Assembly (NCBI GenBank): GCA_002633005.1
Contig: NMRA01000263.1
Coordinates: forward strand, 298,664-362,663
Direction: 5' to 3'
Length of the DNA: 64,000 nucleotides
DNA from: Phoronis australis
Taxonomy: Eukaryota; Phoronida; Phoronidae
Below the pieces are notes generated by a model. It saw only the letters and a program-made list of their open reading frames with translations, did no database searches and was not told where the DNA came from. The first letter of the stretch is position 1. Each line of letters starts with the position of its first letter. This document shows, piece after piece, positions 1 through 12,448 of this stretch. Both the position numbers and the translations under genes were made by a program.

Positions 1-106
1 TGTGTATAAAGGTACCGTAGTGGTCCGGTAGCCACGTGTGTAAAGGTACCGTAGTGGTCCGGTAGCCACGTGTGTATAATGGTACCGTAGTGGTCCGGTA
101 GCCAGG
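1..106. repeat. Minisatellite, about 34-36 bp unit, 3 copies
   Basis: Three near-identical units, each containing GGTACCGTAGTGGTCCGG, start at 11, 45 and 81, so spacing is 34 and then 36 bp. Units differ mainly by a 2-bp length change in a TGTGTATAA spacer. The array touches the window edge and probably continues upstream. No gene is associated. Confidence 0.9.
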
Positions 107-654
107 TGTAAGGTGCACAAAAACACTTTTTAGAAAAAAGGCAATTTTAAATCTAAAACCTAACCCTTTCAAGTTGGATGTGATCTATTTGTTGGTCCAG
201 CTTTTATGTTATTTCCTTTCGTACCATAACGCGGGGTCGACGTGACATGATGCTTATTTTGTATGGATTTAAACGTTGTAAAATGCTTATTTTGCAAACA
301 TTAAAACTGAGTACACAGCCATTCTAGTTATGTAGCTTATGTATTCTTGTTATACAAGACTGACCTGATCACTGTGCTAAGTATTAGTCAATGAAACAAA
401 AAACTTTTTTGATGGGTAGAGCTCCGACCCCTCCCGTGTGACTTAAGCCTAATGTTCTTTGACCCGCGGGCTGCGCTAAGCACGGTATGATCTACAAGTA
501 TCCCTGAGTGTGAAAAGCACTCACTCACTCAGTGACTCACTAGCATTTGAGTTTATTGCCGACTTCATGACGCATGATCACGGCAAATTCAATTCCTTCC
601 GTTCATTCCCGGTTGCCACCATTTCTTCGCTGCCCGGCCTCCGTCGCTCTCCTT
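107..654. other. Non-coding stretch, nothing recognised
   Basis: AT-rich DNA with scattered stops in all frames. The 75-codon open frame at 510-737 has no recognisable domain or splice context and overlaps the repeat that starts near 655. Confidence 0.4.
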
Positions 655-845
655 GGCCCATAATCTTAATCCCCCTGGCGGTGACACCAATTAGTCTAGT
701 TGCCAAAAAGTTGACCCTGCAATGTTATTTACTGTAAAGTTTTCTTTTGGAAATTTATTATACGTGGCTAGGAGAATAAAATTAACTTGGTTGCACTTAG
801 TGCAACTTTGAGCATTTTTTATAATTCAAGATGGCGGCTTCCGGC
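655..845 (-). repeat. Dispersed repeat family B, copy 1 (inverted relative to copy 2)
   Basis: The reverse complement aligns with 3036-3225. Shared blocks include AAGTTGCACTAAGTGCAACC, the phrase around AAAACTTTACAGTAA, and GGCAACTAGACTAA. A near-perfect palindrome (GTTGCACTTAGTGCAAC, 791-807) sits inside. Divergence is moderate, suggesting an old interspersed element. No coding potential seen. Confidence 0.8.
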
Positions 846-3035
846 ATTGTCACCCTTCCTCAGACTGTCGTATTTGTCGATGGGCTGTAGGGAGTGGACT
901 CAATAAGTTCACACTGAAAGATATCAGCTATGTTAATGTTAAATTGCTGTCTTATGACTAACAGGCAAGTGAGCAGCGTCGTAACGCAATGACCTTCCCT
1001 CGACAGTACAGACTTCTTCAGCAACTCCAGTATTTTGACTTTTTCTTAAATCGCTTTGTAATATTAACTGCTCACCAAAACTAAAAAACTGACTGCTCTG
1101 CTCATGCCCAATGACCAGCTCGTTCTGTAATTTACTCGGCGATTGCAGATGTTATAGTTATATGATTGATGGTCAGTGAGCAATCTTTCTTTAGTCTTCC
1201 TCGTCCAGGTCCTCTCCTCCCTTCTTGTACTTAAGTTTTTACCTGTCACTCCACTACATGATGTTTGCTCTTCACCACCTTTGTTCCACATTACTTATGT
1301 TCTCCATGGCAGTATCAAGGTGGGTACACCAACTGAAACTCTATATCCCACATGTCCTCTTAATTGTTCGGCTCTCATTAAAATGCCCCTTATGGTCCCA
1401 GAACCTTTTACACGTTTGATATACAGTATTCCTGTTCTCCGAATTGGTCAGCTGGTACTACAGTCTTGTCATCCAAGTGTTGACAGCTGTGCGCAGCTTC
1501 GAGTAGAGCTTTTTTGACTATTCGATAGGTGCTCCACACCCAGCAAACTTCAATGTAAACTTCGGAAAGAACTCTGTCAAGCTGCTAAACTTGGTATAAA
1601 CTTCTTGCCAGAAATGTTTGGCACCTTAGTCGAACACTTATCGCATGTTTGTGTAACTTTTGTCGTAGTTTAGGTTGACGTTAGTGCACCTGGCCGTTTA
1701 TTGTTTATTTATGAATAAACTTGCGTGTAAATTGTGAAAATTAAGACAACGTACATGGATGCGCTATCATATTCTAGTCGAAAAGAATTTCCACGTTTAT
1801 GGTGACCTGCTGTAAAGAAATATATCAACATCTCCTTGAGACGGGGTTGCTGGAGGAAGAAGCTAAGGCAGAAACATTATAGACAGCAGTGTTGACTGGG
1901 TGGTTATTGACCGTCTCCAGGTAAACCATCAGCTCTACATAAGACTTGGTCGCATTTGAGTAGAAATTGAGTAACAACATGGCTGTGATGAGACTGCATA
2001 CCTACAGTGCACCGGTTCTAGCCTTTCCGTTGACTATACTGGAGTGTAACAGGTTCCTACTCCGATGGCCCACCTCTCCGAAAAAAAAGCTACTCCGAAG
2101 GTCTACTACTCCAAAAAAAACACCGTTACTTCAACTTTTTTTACTCGACCTTCCTAAAGTTTCTCAAAATTTCACGAATGGTTTATTAACTTGTTACTTA
2201 CTAACAAAATACCCACACAAAAAATAAATTTGGACAATGAAGTCCAATGATTTGTTTCTGCCATTATTACTGTCTTTGTAGTTAACACCTCTTGTATCTT
2301 ATCTTTGAAGTTCGCTTGACTGACTTATTTCACATGCACGCACCCAGGGGGGATCGGGGGAGGGCTCATTTGACCGTAATGGGCAGAAAGATCCGCCCCA
2401 AAACAACAAAACGTCCGAGAAAACGAGACAAAAGTCCACTAAAAAGACGCGAACGTACAATTCATAGCCCTGATCGTGATATCCCGTTTTTTCAGTCCCA
2501 TGTTTTTTGTTTGTAAAAGGTAGACATTGCCAAGAATTTGAGCTCCCCATATGGGTGGGCGCATGTATTAGTGTTATAGAATGAAACAAATGTGTTCATA
2601 TTTGGAGGAGGCGTGGGTTTCTTCGGAGCAGTGTTTTCTTTTCGGAGTAGAGGTTTTTCGGAGTAGTGTTTTGTGGAGTAATAGGCAGTAACCTTACTGG
2701 ACGCACCTGCACTGAGCGTATGAGCATTTCCATGCCATATGCTTTCTCTATTGTGCCAATACAACCCTCATGAAACTTGTGAGCAAAATGTTTGGCACAC
2801 TATAGTACATGTACGTAATAGTGAGCATTTTGAAAACATATCTTGAAGAGGTTAACGGAGAAAATGAAAAATAATGAGATAAGAAACTAAATGTCAGAAG
2901 ACTGCGAAGCAGTTTTGACCCCGTATTAATAAAATAACTCCAGAAATGGACTTCCCATCCTAGAAAATGGTATAAACAATGTATTACATGTCCCTGTTAG
3001 TTATCAAATTAAAAAACTTAAGTGGGTCGAAATTC
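846..3035. other. Non-coding stretch with part of a dispersed repeat family
   Basis: No gene recognised. Around 2340-2485 a segment ending ACAATTCATAGCCCTGATCG matches terminal boxes near 10075-10122 (reverse), 24070-24100 and 27630-27680 (reverse), so it belongs to an interspersed repeat family. Short open frames here (longest 113 codons, 1176-1517) show no domain and are probably chance. Confidence 0.4.
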
Positions 3036-3225
3036 AAAATGGCGGAATCCTCCATCTTGAATTGCAAAAAAATCCTCAAAGTTGCACTAAGTGCAACCAA
3101 GCTAATTTTGTTCTCCTTATCATATTTAACATATTTCAACAAAAACTTTACAGTAATCAACATTGCAGGGTTCACTATGGGGGCTATTGGGCTGGCAACT
3201 AGACTAAATCCCAACCTTATTATGT
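3036..3225 (+). repeat. Dispersed repeat family B, copy 2
   Basis: Matches the reverse complement of 655-845, including the palindrome GTTGCACTAAGTGCAAC and the GGCAACTAGACTAA block. The two copies are about 2.2 kb apart in opposite orientation and could form a long foldback. Confidence 0.8.
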
Positions 3226-4185
3226 CCCCGATCGCGCCCATTCGCCCAGCATCCGAGTTTCCGCGCCTCACTAACTTGTTCACAATTCTCGGCAATCCCA
3301 AAAAGTGTAAAAATTACGTAATAGCGTGACGTCCAAAGAGCGGAACGCCGGATTGACGGTTGATTTACGGATATGACCAGGTTAATATCCTGGTAATGCA
3401 TTCTTGATATGACTAAACGGTTTCACAACAATACGTAAGTGACCAACCAGATCGCCAACTGCCGCCATCCGACGGTTTCATTGGCGAGACACTTATTGCA
3501 GTCAGTCGCCGTCACGAAAAAACACTTCCGGTTGACACATGATTCGAACCAGATCCTTTCCGTTATTACCATGCACCTCCGCAAGTTTCACGACCAGCCA
3601 CAATGAGGACTTAACTGTAGACTGCAGTGCTTCTAAGATATTTCGAATTCCATTGATCGTTTTAGCCCCCCCCCCTCCATCACACCCATGCCTATTAAAG
3701 ACCAGTGTTAGATGCGCGGACGGGGAGGCCCGTCAGTTGTTCGTACCACACCGCAACAGTGGCAAGGGATCATCGACGTGAACTTCATTAACTTTCTATC
3801 GCTAATTTTCCTGGTCATTCTACCGTGATAGCGTTTTCACAAACTAGAATATAAAGAAGCCTAAAGTGACTACTTACGCTTTCTGAATAATTGAATGGTT
3901 ATTTGCTGGTAAAATGCCACTTTTCTGTCTCCACACTGCAAAAAGAGACCCCTTCTGGCAATGGAGGGACAAGGGAGTCTTTTGCAGCTCCCCTTTTCTA
4001 TGTTTTTAAATTGTTTTGCATATCATAAAAATTAGGAACCTGAAGGAGAGGAGCCTTGATAATTCCACCGATTACTCACCATCCTTATTAGAGGCCTTAT
4101 ATATTCAGACGGAATCTTTTCTTGAAGGGGCGGATCGAGCCAGTGGCTTCTTTCACAGAAATTCTAACTATCGCGAAAAGATGCA
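3226..4185. other. Non-coding stretch; possible old SINE near 3535-3600
   Basis: On the minus strand a GGTTCGAATC box near 3540-3550 resembles an RNA polymerase III B box, with weak tRNA-like sequence upstream. No A box is convincing, so this is only a possible SINE relic. No gene seen. Confidence 0.25.
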
Positions 4186-4189
4186 GAAA

Positions 4190-4515
4190 AAAATTCAAAT
4201 TGGCCGAGAGAACTACAGAACATGTTCATGTGAAACTGTAGCACTAAGACACGTGATTCAAATTAGCCGAGAGAACTACAGAACATGTTCATGTGAAACT
4301 GTAGCACTAAGACACGTGATTCAAATTAGCCGAGAGAACTACAGAACATGTTCATGTGAAACTGTAGCACTAAGACACGTGATTCAAATTAGCCGAGAGA
4401 ACTACAGAACATGTTCATGTGAAACTGTAGCACTAAGACACGTGATTCAAATTAGCCGAGAGAACTACAGAACATGTTCATGTGAAACTTTAGCACTAAG
4501 ACAAGTGATTCAAAC
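4190..4515 (+). repeat. 63-bp tandem repeat, 5 copies, nearly identical
   Basis: Five head-to-tail 63-bp units; the first and last carry a few changes and the middle ones look identical. The unit is a multiple of three, so an open frame (4016-4531, 171 codons) reads through with a 21-residue period (core ENYRTCSCETVALRHVI). Each unit contains the palindrome GAACATGTTC and most contain CACGTG. I favour a recently expanded minisatellite over a gene: there is no flanking exon structure or known domain. Confidence 0.9.
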
Positions 4516-5044
4516 AACTGAAACTGAGTGATTATATTTAAAAGAGAACATTGCCGCTACATAAAGATTGAGGTTTGAATCACTTGAAGACCGTTATTTA
4601 TGAATAACACAATAAAAATATCCGAGATGGTTTTATAATGATGAAAATACAGATAACTTTTTCCAAAGAATTACAAAAATAGCATTTCTTTTGAGGACCA
4701 TTATTAGAAAAGAATGAGGGAGTCGTTCCTAAGAAACTTGCACAAGTCGACCAGATTGTCGAATGTATGTTTTTCTTCATGCATTGTGGAAACCTAACAT
4801 GTATCCGACTGGCAATTGTAAACAAACGTTTCTGCGAGATCTGAATTGAAATTTAATTCGTAAAGGCACTCCACTTCATTTTAGTTAAAAATTTAATAAA
4901 ACAGATTTTGACACAAGACAGTTCAGTCGAAACTCTTAAAAGCCCTTGTAATGCTCATTCAACACATCTCCAAATGTTTTGAAACCCGTCCAAATTTAAT
5001 ATGAATTTTTTAGTTTGATTTATATTTTGGTGTGAACTTCCACC

Positions 5045-7718
5045 TACTAAAATTGCCGTCCTGTGAATAAGAATGTAACTAAGCTACTAAGCACCAATAA
5101 CGCTATTTTCAAGGAACAATCCGCTATCATCTCGGAGATCACTTCTTTATATAAAAATTTATACTCCTGTAAAGACGGCGACCTTGTTGTTGTTAATTTA
5201 AATGAACTTTTGGCATCGTGCCCAATGCCTAAATTGAACCAGTCTAACAGAGTCGAACTTGAAAAAATTATGACTTTGGAGTAAATTCATGCAACTCTGA
5301 AAGATTTAAAAAACAACAAAAGTCCTGGCCCGGATGGTTTCACAGTAGAATTTTAAATTTTTTTTTTGGCCAGAGTAGTATTTGTTCCGATCTTTTGAAG
5401 AAGGTATCAATAAAGGAGAACTATCTACAACTCAAAAACAGGGTATTATCTCAATAATACCAAAAAAAATAAACCAAGAGAATTCATCAAAAATTGGCGT
5501 CCGATTTCAATATTGAATATTACTTACTAAATTTTGTCTGGTTGTATTGCAAGACGCCTAAAAAGCGTCCTCGGACCCCTTATTCACGAGAACCAACAAG
5601 ATTTCATGAAAGGCAGATATATTGGGGAAAACATAATAAGAATTTTATATGATGTAATTCAATTCTTAGACTGTAAACCTTTTCCCGGACTCCTCTTAAT
5701 GATCGATTTTGTAAAAGCTTTCGACTCGGTTTCCTGGTCTTTCATCCTCAAGGCATTATCATACTTTAGCTTTGGCCCAAGATTCATTGACACGGTTAAA
5801 ACACTCTACAACAAATCTTGTCTTTGTGTTCTCCAACATGGAATGATTTTTCTCTGAATTTTTTGAAATGGGGAGAGGCTGTCGTCAAGGAGACCCTGTT
5901 TCTCCTTACCTTTTTGTATCATGTGTAGAAATATTGGGTAATTTAATTCGTCGGGATGGTGGCATCACTGGGATCAGGATAGGTGTTTCTGAGTTTAAAT
6001 TGATCCAGTACGCAGACGACACTTGATTAATTTTAGACGGTTCTGAGTTATCTCTTAAATCATCTTTGAATTTAATTGAACAATTTGCGAAATTTTTTGG
6101 TTTGAAGCCAAACATCCAGAAAACAAGATGTGTTTGGATTGGTTCAAAAAAGACCCTGGCGAAAAACTTTGTGTCAATGAGAACCTGTTATGGACCAACA
6201 AACCTTTCATGTTTTTGAGAATCAACTTCTCCACTGATTATAATGCAATGCCGGGTATTAACTAAAGTTGCAGACTTTTGGAAATTAAGAAAATAATGAG
6301 CTCTTGGTCAAGAAGAATTCTCACTGTTTTAGGTTAAATAACCGTGGTTAAGACACTTTTATTGCCCAAGATTTTTCATTTGCTTCAATCTCTGTCTAGC
6401 CCCTCCATTGATATTATTCAAGAATTAGAGCGAGTTTTCTTTGACTTCATTTGGAATGGGAAGAATGACAGAGTTAGCCGAAATGAAATTGTACAAAATC
6501 AGGATCATAGTGGTTTAAAAATGGTTCATGTTAGTCTTTGAAAATATCGTGGCTTCGTAAACTATTCACCTCAAATACCATACTTGACCTTGCAGAGGCA
6601 GTTTTGGGTTGTAAAGTCGATAACTTTTTTAAAATGGGAGACGCTTTTCTTAAAAAAATAGCTGAAGGAACCGAAAATCTGTTCCGGAAGGAAGTTTTAA
6701 GCGATGCTGTGCTCCTGTTTCAAATGTGTGATAAAAATGAAAATATTATTTACTCTCCCTGTGGTATAATTCAAAGATTAAACTTGGTAGAAAATCTATT
6801 TTCTACAAGTCCTGGTATGAAAGGGGAGTCTATCGTGTGTGTGATTTGTTTAATGCTGAAGGTTCTTTTATGTCATACGAACAACTCTGTAATAGTTATA
6901 ACTTTCAACCTCCAGTACTAGAATTCTATGGATTAAGAGGAGCAACCTTTGCATCGTACAGGGGTATTAAGAATTGACAAGACAATATCTTTTTACCAAA
7001 TTTTCCAATTTATATTTATAAAATTTTACATAATAAATCACAAGAGGTACATATTTATGACTCCTTAGTACAGTCATTTCAGACAGCTTGTAAAAAAAAC
7101 AAGTGGTCATATGAGATGAGATAGATATAAACGGTGTTATAAACAATGTAAATTTTAGTGACTCTGATACATGGTGGAGAAAAGTAAATATACTCCCCTT
7201 CAATTGTACAAAAGATACAAAATTGCGGTGGTTTCAATACCGCTTAATTTACAGAATATTACCAATAATTATTTACATAAAATTAAAGTAAAAACAAGTG
7301 ATCTATGCTCTTTCTGAGGTGAACACAGTGAAACTTTTCTCCATCTCTTTTGGGCATGTCGTCTTGTCTCCGGTTTCTGGCTCCTGTTTGCTGAGTGGAT
7401 AAAACGAACATTTCATGTAAATTTTCATGTGGACAAGATAGCATTCTTTTTGGTATTTCGGAAACATTCAGTCGGAAAATTGTAACATTAATCTGTTGAT
7501 CATGCTAGCAAAAATTACATATTTAACCAAAAGTTTGTTAAAAAAATCTTAATTTCCAATTGTTCATTAACTTTATTAAATTACTTCCTGAAGGAAATAC
7601 GGTACTTGTTGACTAATGCTTTAATGTTAATCTTTTTAAACGATGTATACTGTATTGTTTTATGTGACAAGTAATTATCATGCTAGAGCAAAATAAAAGT
7701 ATGAAAAAAAAGAAAAAA
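5045..7718 (+). pseudogene. Decayed L1/Tx1-type LINE, 5'-truncated reverse transcriptase ORF2
   Basis: Broken pieces of one LINE protein follow in order over several frames. They are: an ORF2 N-terminal RT piece with NNKSPGPDGF (near 5310), an RT palm block FVKAFDSVSW (5708-5737), GRGCRQGDPVSPYLF (near 5875-5920), the catalytic QYADDT (near 6009-6025) followed at once by a stop, and the region up to the C-terminal cysteine/histidine motif (HLFWAC near 7340). The element ends in AATAAAA and an A-rich tail (7690-7718). GRGCRQGDP and the C-terminal Cys motif are typical of L1/Tx1-clade elements. Frameshifts and stops throughout make it non-functional, and the endonuclease domain is missing. Confidence 0.88.
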
Positions 7719-7994
7719 TGCCGCCCTAATGACACCTGATTCCTGCGTTATGGCACTCAACTGTCGCCATGTTTGTAAAGACGTTTTCTAAATTTGAGAA
7801 TGTAAAGGAAAGCGTAGCTTTAAACTGGAACAGGCACAACAATGAACCAGACGAATAAAAGCCGAAAATTTTGTGGAGAAGGTTTCCTGTTTTTTTCCAA
7901 AAAAATCTGTAGTTTGGGCAAGAGCAGCTACATGAACTGTACAAAGTTTTCCCATAACCAAAATGAGGAAGTCACCGTCATCATACAAACTTCC

Positions 7995-8064
7995 GCAATT
8001 CTATAACGACTAGGGGACACAACTCTGGTTCAATTGTATAACGACAAGGGACACAACTCTGGTT
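7995..8064 (+). repeat. Two-copy direct repeat, about 35 bp unit
   Basis: Two units share CAATT-TATAACGAC and GGGACACAACTCTGGTT, differing by an indel and a few substitutions. The AGGGACACAACTCTGG phrase resembles interspersed repeat words common in marine invertebrate genomes; that is recollection, not shown here. Confidence 0.7.
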
Positions 8065-8305
8065 GCAGAAACATGGATACACAAGTATACTTTTCTAGCG
8101 TTATAAAAAGAAGTTGCTGCCTTTTTTGTTTCCAGACAGCTCGCATCGTCAGACCCAGAAAACTGATTCCAGAGGCTTGTGTAAACTGGAACGATACGTT
8201 ACAGGATTTAAAACAGCATGGCCGCTATCATATTTACTCGATGACGAAGCAGGAGGCGTTTTTATACCCTATCAGATCGTTGCTACACCAGTAGAACACA
8301 TGATA

Positions 8306-9612
8306 CGGTAAAGTCCCGCGATTTTCAGACTGCCCGGCATTTTTTGCACACGAATAAATATTTCCGAAATGAGTTTTTCATAGCCCACGAAATTCGCACA
8401 AGGTCTAAAAACTGTTTTTCAATGGTCATCGAATTTCGGACAATGTCATAATCATCGGATTTTTGTCCCGCGACTTTCGGACAAGGAAAATTTTAGAAAC
8501 GCTAATTTGGGATCGAAGCAACTCTCGCGCCACTAAAGCGTTCAACGGATGATTACTACTCTGTAAGGCTTGAATGCAAGAATCGGTATAACGTGCTTTG
8601 TAATTTTTGCCTTGTCTTGACGATGTCACGGCCGTTACTCGATTGTCTTGGGTTTAGCTTGTAGTTTGGCTCTTTATCTATGAAAAGAATCACCGAGAAT
8701 GTCCCGCATGGCGAAAATTTCTGATGAAAATACAAATGGGAAATATACATTTCGTTGTAGTGTAACATGTGCTCTGGTTTAGTTAGATCGTGCTGTTCAA
8801 CTTTTGAACTTGCACGCCTGACATCAACTTGCGTGTTTAGAAAACGTTTTTATTTTTAAAAACGTCCTGGCCTTTGCAATGCCCTTGTCAGTGGCTAAAA
8901 TCTCCCGACGACGTGTCCCGATTTTATCCTTGACGCGATGAGAAATATTTTTGTTTAGGGCCTCCATACACAATACGTACAGCAGCAGCCGAATGACTAG
9001 AGACGGAGCCAAAGTAAAGCTGGTTCCAAAGCAAACATAATTAAGTCGCACACCACGTGAGCCCGACGGAAGCTGCGTCGTGCACGGGAGGTTTTATGCT
9101 TCTTCCTCTTCAGTCGATTAACTATCGTCCGACAATAAGTTTTGCTGCCACTTACCTGCATCCCGGCGAATGATTGAAATCTTCGTTCAGCCGTTCTGGG
9201 AAGGAGTCACCACTGACTTCATAAAACATTCAGTGCTTCTGACAACGCAATTTTTGGGTTGGAACGAAATTTTTTCATTAAAAATCTGTATGCAGTTCAA
9301 ACGTCTTTCGTTTTTCAGTGTCGCACATTTCTTATTGAGAAAGCCAGTTTTTCAAAAATTAATCGCGCAGACCGTTTGAGTCTCATTGACCTGCAATTAA
9401 ACTGTTATCAAATGACCGAGCCAGCAATGTTGATACTACGACCGCTCATCGAAATAATGTACACCCACGAAATTCGGACATGGGTGGAAACCCAAATTTG
9501 GAGGTCCACCAAATTCGGACACCACAAAAATGATGTTTCGCGAGATTCTTCCAAAAATTATTTTTTTCTATTGGAATTAATCTGAGTGTCCGAAAATCTC
9601 GCGACTTTACCG
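8306..9612. mobile_element. Non-autonomous TIR DNA transposon with TA target duplication and subterminal repeats
   Basis: The left end CGGTAAAGTCCCGCGATTTT (8306) is the inverted copy of the right end ...AAAATCTCGCGACTTTACCG (9612), with few mismatches over about 28 bp. TA dinucleotides flank both ends (8304-8305, 9613-9614), as expected for TA-targeting transposases. Just inside, a word like CGAAATTCGGACA recurs: near 8386-8400, 8427-8445 and 8470-8486 on the left, and 9464-9480 and 9506-9523 on the right. No transposase motif is visible in the roughly 1.3 kb interior (longest open frame about 108 codons), so it would need a transposase in trans. Superfamily is not assignable from this alone. 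Confidence 0.82.
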
Positions 9613-9989
9613 TAGTCAGGAACAGAAAGAGAGATATTCTCAGTTTGTCAGTATAGTATATAGAATTTTGTGGGTGAAGAGATACAACTCTTAAAGGACA
9701 GCGCCATGACGAGTTATGTGAAACGTCAACAAATGGAATTTCAGCCCTCTAGTAGATTTCAGGATTGAAGCGTGCGACACAGTCCTCGCCGATAGGATAA
9801 CACACAAGTGAGACTGAGACAACCCAGAATAACGTCATTCAGAACCAAAACCAAGAAGTATCACCTCAACCATTTGGACCCCATTATATAATTCAATGTC
9901 ACAAAGTCGCAAATTCAAGTAAGTTTGCCCAACTCGGCCTTGTTCTAACTACGCTACTCACGTGCTTGTCGAGCGCCTAATTGAGCTTA

Positions 9990-10125
9990 TACATGCGAGC
10001 ACCCGGCCTTTAATATGGGGGGCTCGAATTTCCGACGATCTGGACGTTTTACCAACAAAAAGCTGAAGAACTAAAAAAACGGGGTACCACGTCCAGAGCT
10101 GTGAATTGTGCGTTTGTGCCATTTT
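9990..10125 (+). repeat. Interspersed repeat fragment (shared with 2.4, 14.2, 24.0 and 27.6 kb)
   Basis: GAGCACCC...GGGGGGCTCGAATTTC at 10006-10040 matches 14157-14200. The terminal box AGAGCTGTGAATTGTGCGTT near 10095-10116 matches 27657-27676 directly and 24074-24095 and 2458-2480 in reverse. These four or five loci appear to be degraded copies of one family. The copy runs up to just before the assembly gap. Confidence 0.65.
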
Positions 10126-10172
10126 AGTGGTCTTTTTGTCTTGTTTTCTCAGACTTTTTGTTTCTCTGAGGG

Positions 10173-10971
10173 NNNNNNNNNNNNNNNNNNNNNNNNNNNN
10201 NNNNNNNNNNNNNNNNNNNNNNNNNNNNNNNNNNNNNNNNNNNNNNNNNNNNNNNNNNNNNNNNNNNNNNNNNNNNNNNNNNNNNNNNNNNNNNNNNNNN
10301 NNNNNNNNNNNNNNNNNNNNNNNNNNNNNNNNNNNNNNNNNNNNNNNNNNNNNNNNNNNNNNNNNNNNNNNNNNNNNNNNNNNNNNNNNNNNNNNNNNNN
10401 NNNNNNNNNNNNNNNNNNNNNNNNNNNNNNNNNNNNNNNNNNNNNNNNNNNNNNNNNNNNNNNNNNNNNNNNNNNNNNNNNNNNNNNNNNNNNNNNNNNN
10501 NNNNNNNNNNNNNNNNNNNNNNNNNNNNNNNNNNNNNNNNNNNNNNNNNNNNNNNNNNNNNNNNNNNNNNNNNNNNNNNNNNNNNNNNNNNNNNNNNNNN
10601 NNNNNNNNNNNNNNNNNNNNNNNNNNNNNNNNNNNNNNNNNNNNNNNNNNNNNNNNNNNNNNNNNNNNNNNNNNNNNNNNNNNNNNNNNNNNNNNNNNNN
10701 NNNNNNNNNNNNNNNNNNNNNNNNNNNNNNNNNNNNNNNNNNNNNNNNNNNNNNNNNNNNNNNNNNNNNNNNNNNNNNNNNNNNNNNNNNNNNNNNNNNN
10801 NNNNNNNNNNNNNNNNNNNNNNNNNNNNNNNNNNNNNNNNNNNNNNNNNNNNNNNNNNNNNNNNNNNNNNNNNNNNNNNNNNNNNNNNNNNNNNNNNNNN
10901 NNNNNNNNNNNNNNNNNNNNNNNNNNNNNNNNNNNNNNNNNNNNNNNNNNNNNNNNNNNNNNNNNNNNNNN
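10173..10971. other. Assembly gap (N run)
   Basis: All bases are N. Both flanks are repeat sequence, which is the likely cause of the gap. Confidence 1.
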
Positions 10972-11096
10972 TATTAGCCAGGATTTTGCCCGTCAGAATT
11001 TCGCGCTCCTGAACTACCAAATGGAATCTGGGAGAATTTTAGGGGGGGGGTTGGGGGCATAGCACCTTGGCTCCCCTCTATATCCGCCAATGTGTT
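10972..11096 (+). mobile_element. MITE-like repeat, truncated by assembly gap
   Basis: The block from TATTAGCCAGGATTTTG through GGAATCTGGGAGAATTTTA and a G-run to ATCCGCCAATG is the reverse complement of most of 24738-24894. It ends in the GGATCCGCC-type terminus shared by several short elements here. One end is lost in the gap. Confidence 0.7.
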
Positions 11097-12448
11097 CTGT
11101 CCAGTTAACTGAAATTGAGCTCTAAAACGAGGTTATGCTTTGGACGAAAGAATTATACAGGTGTTTAAATTTTAAAATTTAGCTTGGTCGAGATTGATAT
11201 TTGAAAAATATAACACATGAAATAGACGTAATTATTAAAACCAAGAAAGCAGAATTGATGGTCCTATAATTTTTATTTTCAATTGCGAGCCTAGTTTTTT
11301 ACCGTAATCAAAATGTATATTTAATAACATCAAGTATTATTTCAGATCAATGACAAATCAACCGTTAGTCCCGGTAGTGCTTACCTCACCAGGACCTAGG
11401 CTATGCTTGAAGCTAATAGGCATATTCTTGATCAACAATTTAAACCAAATGAGACTAATTGCGCATGACAGCAAAATGCTATGAGCCACCACTGTCGAAT
11501 ATATCTTCAACTTGTCAACAATACGACCAGATGACCTGGTTTGTGTAGAAAGCATTTTTATCAAGAATTTATTAGAAGAAACGTAACCCTGCATTCAGCA
11601 TGATACTTAATCGGTAACACTTCGATCGCCGCAATTTGGTCATGTTTACTTTTCATGTTTCGAACCTAGTTTTCCGGAAAAAACCTGTATCCTTTCGTCA
11701 GAGAACTCTTTGATGCATTGACTTGTTCTTTAACTGTATTTTTCTACGTCTCTGTGGTTAATTTTTGACACATTTTTTAAGTTTTAATATTCAGGTTCTA
11801 CTCCAAAGACCGGCCTCTTTACTCACGCAATGTAAATTTCCGCTTTGTTTATCGCAGTGAGCCTCGCTCTTTTATAGAATAATACATTATCATTATCTAA
11901 TTTTACAATAAGATAATAGGTAAACCCGATATCAAATGCTAAAAGAAGGTGCAGATTCTAAAATACCGACTATTTGTATGTAAAATATTGTTATAGTCTC
12001 ACAGAATGTAAAGTTAAGTTTGTCTTCAGTTTTACTCGTTGCAACCACTAGAGTATTTCTGGCAAACAAAACCGTGTGTTTTGGCACGAGCGACACTGAA
12101 GTGTTAATTCTATCAAATCAGATTACTGATTTAAACCGCACTTTTGTGGGATATGGCATATCGAAACATGTCGAATCTGCAACCAAAATTTTATCTATAC
12201 AAGAGTAATGATATTACTAACTTTATCATCGCATTATTAAGGTATCACGAGCGGATAATGGCATACCTACAAAGCTTGACACTGAAGTTGAATTTTACCA
12301 GTGGATATATATATATATAGCTGGTTCGTGAGACACGTAGTTGTCGAGTACAATTTGAGAGAGCTCGAGTATCAAAATTTGCTTGACTCGTGGCGGTTAC
12401 GTTATTTCAATTCTGGAGTTCTAACATTCTGGTTCCATTATTTTAAGA
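11097..12448. other. Upstream region of the four-TM gene; no gene recognised
   Basis: AT-rich, no convincing exon. A short (TA)n run lies at about 12304-12319. A 5' untranslated exon or the promoter of the gene at 12449 could be here; a pyrimidine-rich TTATTTTAAG just before its ATG might be an acceptor, but this is weak. Confidence 0.3.

Noticed and set aside
4016-4531. 171-codon open frame as a repeat-protein gene
   Set aside because: Frame is open because the 63-bp unit is a multiple of three; there is no domain, splice context or non-repeat conserved part.
10106-11062. Long open frames across 10.1-11.1 kb
   Set aside because: They span the N gap and consist mainly of unknown residues.
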